64,000 nt of DNA, taken from assembly GCF_013149275.1 (NCBI RefSeq), contig NZ_JABGNA010000006.1, positions 1 through 64,000 on the forward strand. Reading direction: 5' to 3'. The translations under genes and the position numbers were made by a program. The DNA comes from Mucilaginibacter sp. SG564 (GTDB taxonomy: Bacteria; Bacteroidota; Bacteroidia; Sphingobacteriales; Sphingobacteriaceae). A model generated the notes under the pieces. It worked only from the letters and a program-made list of their open reading frames with translations. It was not told the origin of the DNA and did not search any database. This document shows positions 63,900 through 64,000 of this stretch, piece by piece (the stretch's first letter is position 1; the number at the start of each line of letters is the position of its first letter).

Positions 63900-64000
63900 A
63901 TGTTATCTGAGTATTTGAAGAAGAAAAGGAAATCACTAAATCTCACACAGGAAGACCTGGCATCTAAAGCGGGAGTCGGACTTAGGGTCGTTCGTGAGAT
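63900..64000 (+). CDS. XRE/HipB-like HTH protein, partial
   Basis: The window ends inside this gene; 33 codons are visible. MLSEYLKKKRKSLNLTQEDL, then ASKAGVGLRVVRE, is the start of an XRE HTH. HipB-type antitoxins begin this way, and the operator array upstream fits, so a HipA-like kinase toxin may lie beyond the window. That cannot be checked here. Confidence 0.7.
   Translation, partial: MLSEYLKKKRKSLNLTQEDLASKAGVGLRVVRE

Overview
The window reads as chromosome of a Bacteroidota member of the Sphingobacteriaceae, most like Mucilaginibacter or Pedobacter. Evidence: a SusC/SusD pair, BfmA/BtgA-type mobilisation genes, DUF6520-like and LytTR proteins, Bacteroidota-style promoter boxes (TAnnTTTG), few Shine-Dalgarno sequences, and intergenic inverted repeats of the kind common in this family. 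This placement is by recognition, not by database search.

Positions 1-24800 look like ordinary chromosome. They hold an alpha/beta hydrolase, tsaE, an alanine-dehydrogenase-family gene, a VanX-like dipeptidase, a YihY-family membrane protein and a Bax-inhibitor-1-like protein. A SAM-I riboswitch controls metH, and metF follows. Next come a membrane protein/histidine kinase/response regulator group and a divergent AraC regulator and PhyH-type dioxygenase. A tight six-gene minus-strand operon follows (DUF427 protein, mercuric-reductase-like flavoprotein, ABC ATPase, fused permease/binding protein, egtB, egtD). It couples hercynine/ergothioneine sulfur chemistry to an OpuC/EgtUV-type transporter. 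At least five families of inverted or AT-rich repeats fill the gaps.

A tRNA-Glu at 24947-25018 marks the start of an accessory region that runs to the end of the window. Beside it lie inverted-repeat arms, a tyrosine recombinase and a series of gene fragments (3' end of a permease, an NTF2-like fragment, a Crp/Fnr fragment joined to an SDR fragment). Next are a membrane AraC regulator fused in frame to an FtsX/MacB-type permease, and a redox cluster of enone reductase, quinone-oxidoreductase-like protein, cupin, NmrA protein and esterase with two paralogous AraC regulators.

Positions 38897-50080 look like a defence island: a KAP NTPase, an AlbA_2/Schlafen-like protein, an OLD-like ATPase/TOPRIM nuclease with a small membrane protein, and on the minus strand an AAA+ ATPase/subtilase pair resembling IetAS coupled to an Mrr-like PD-(D/E)XK nuclease. 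This three-gene unit is the best candidate for an undescribed variant system.

Positions 51471-53987 are a mobilisation module (HTH protein, BfmA/BtgA-type protein, DUF5712-type relaxase). Just upstream of its bfmA-like gene are six back-to-back perfect or near-perfect hairpins (52254-52428), a strong oriT or structured-RNA candidate. An XRE repressor with a 26-bp palindrome, a second large switch-like folded region, a SusC/SusD/thioredoxin-like operon and a LytTR regulator follow. The window ends in an XRE/HipB-like gene preceded by four operator-like repeats spaced exactly 40 bp apart. The right end of the element was not found.
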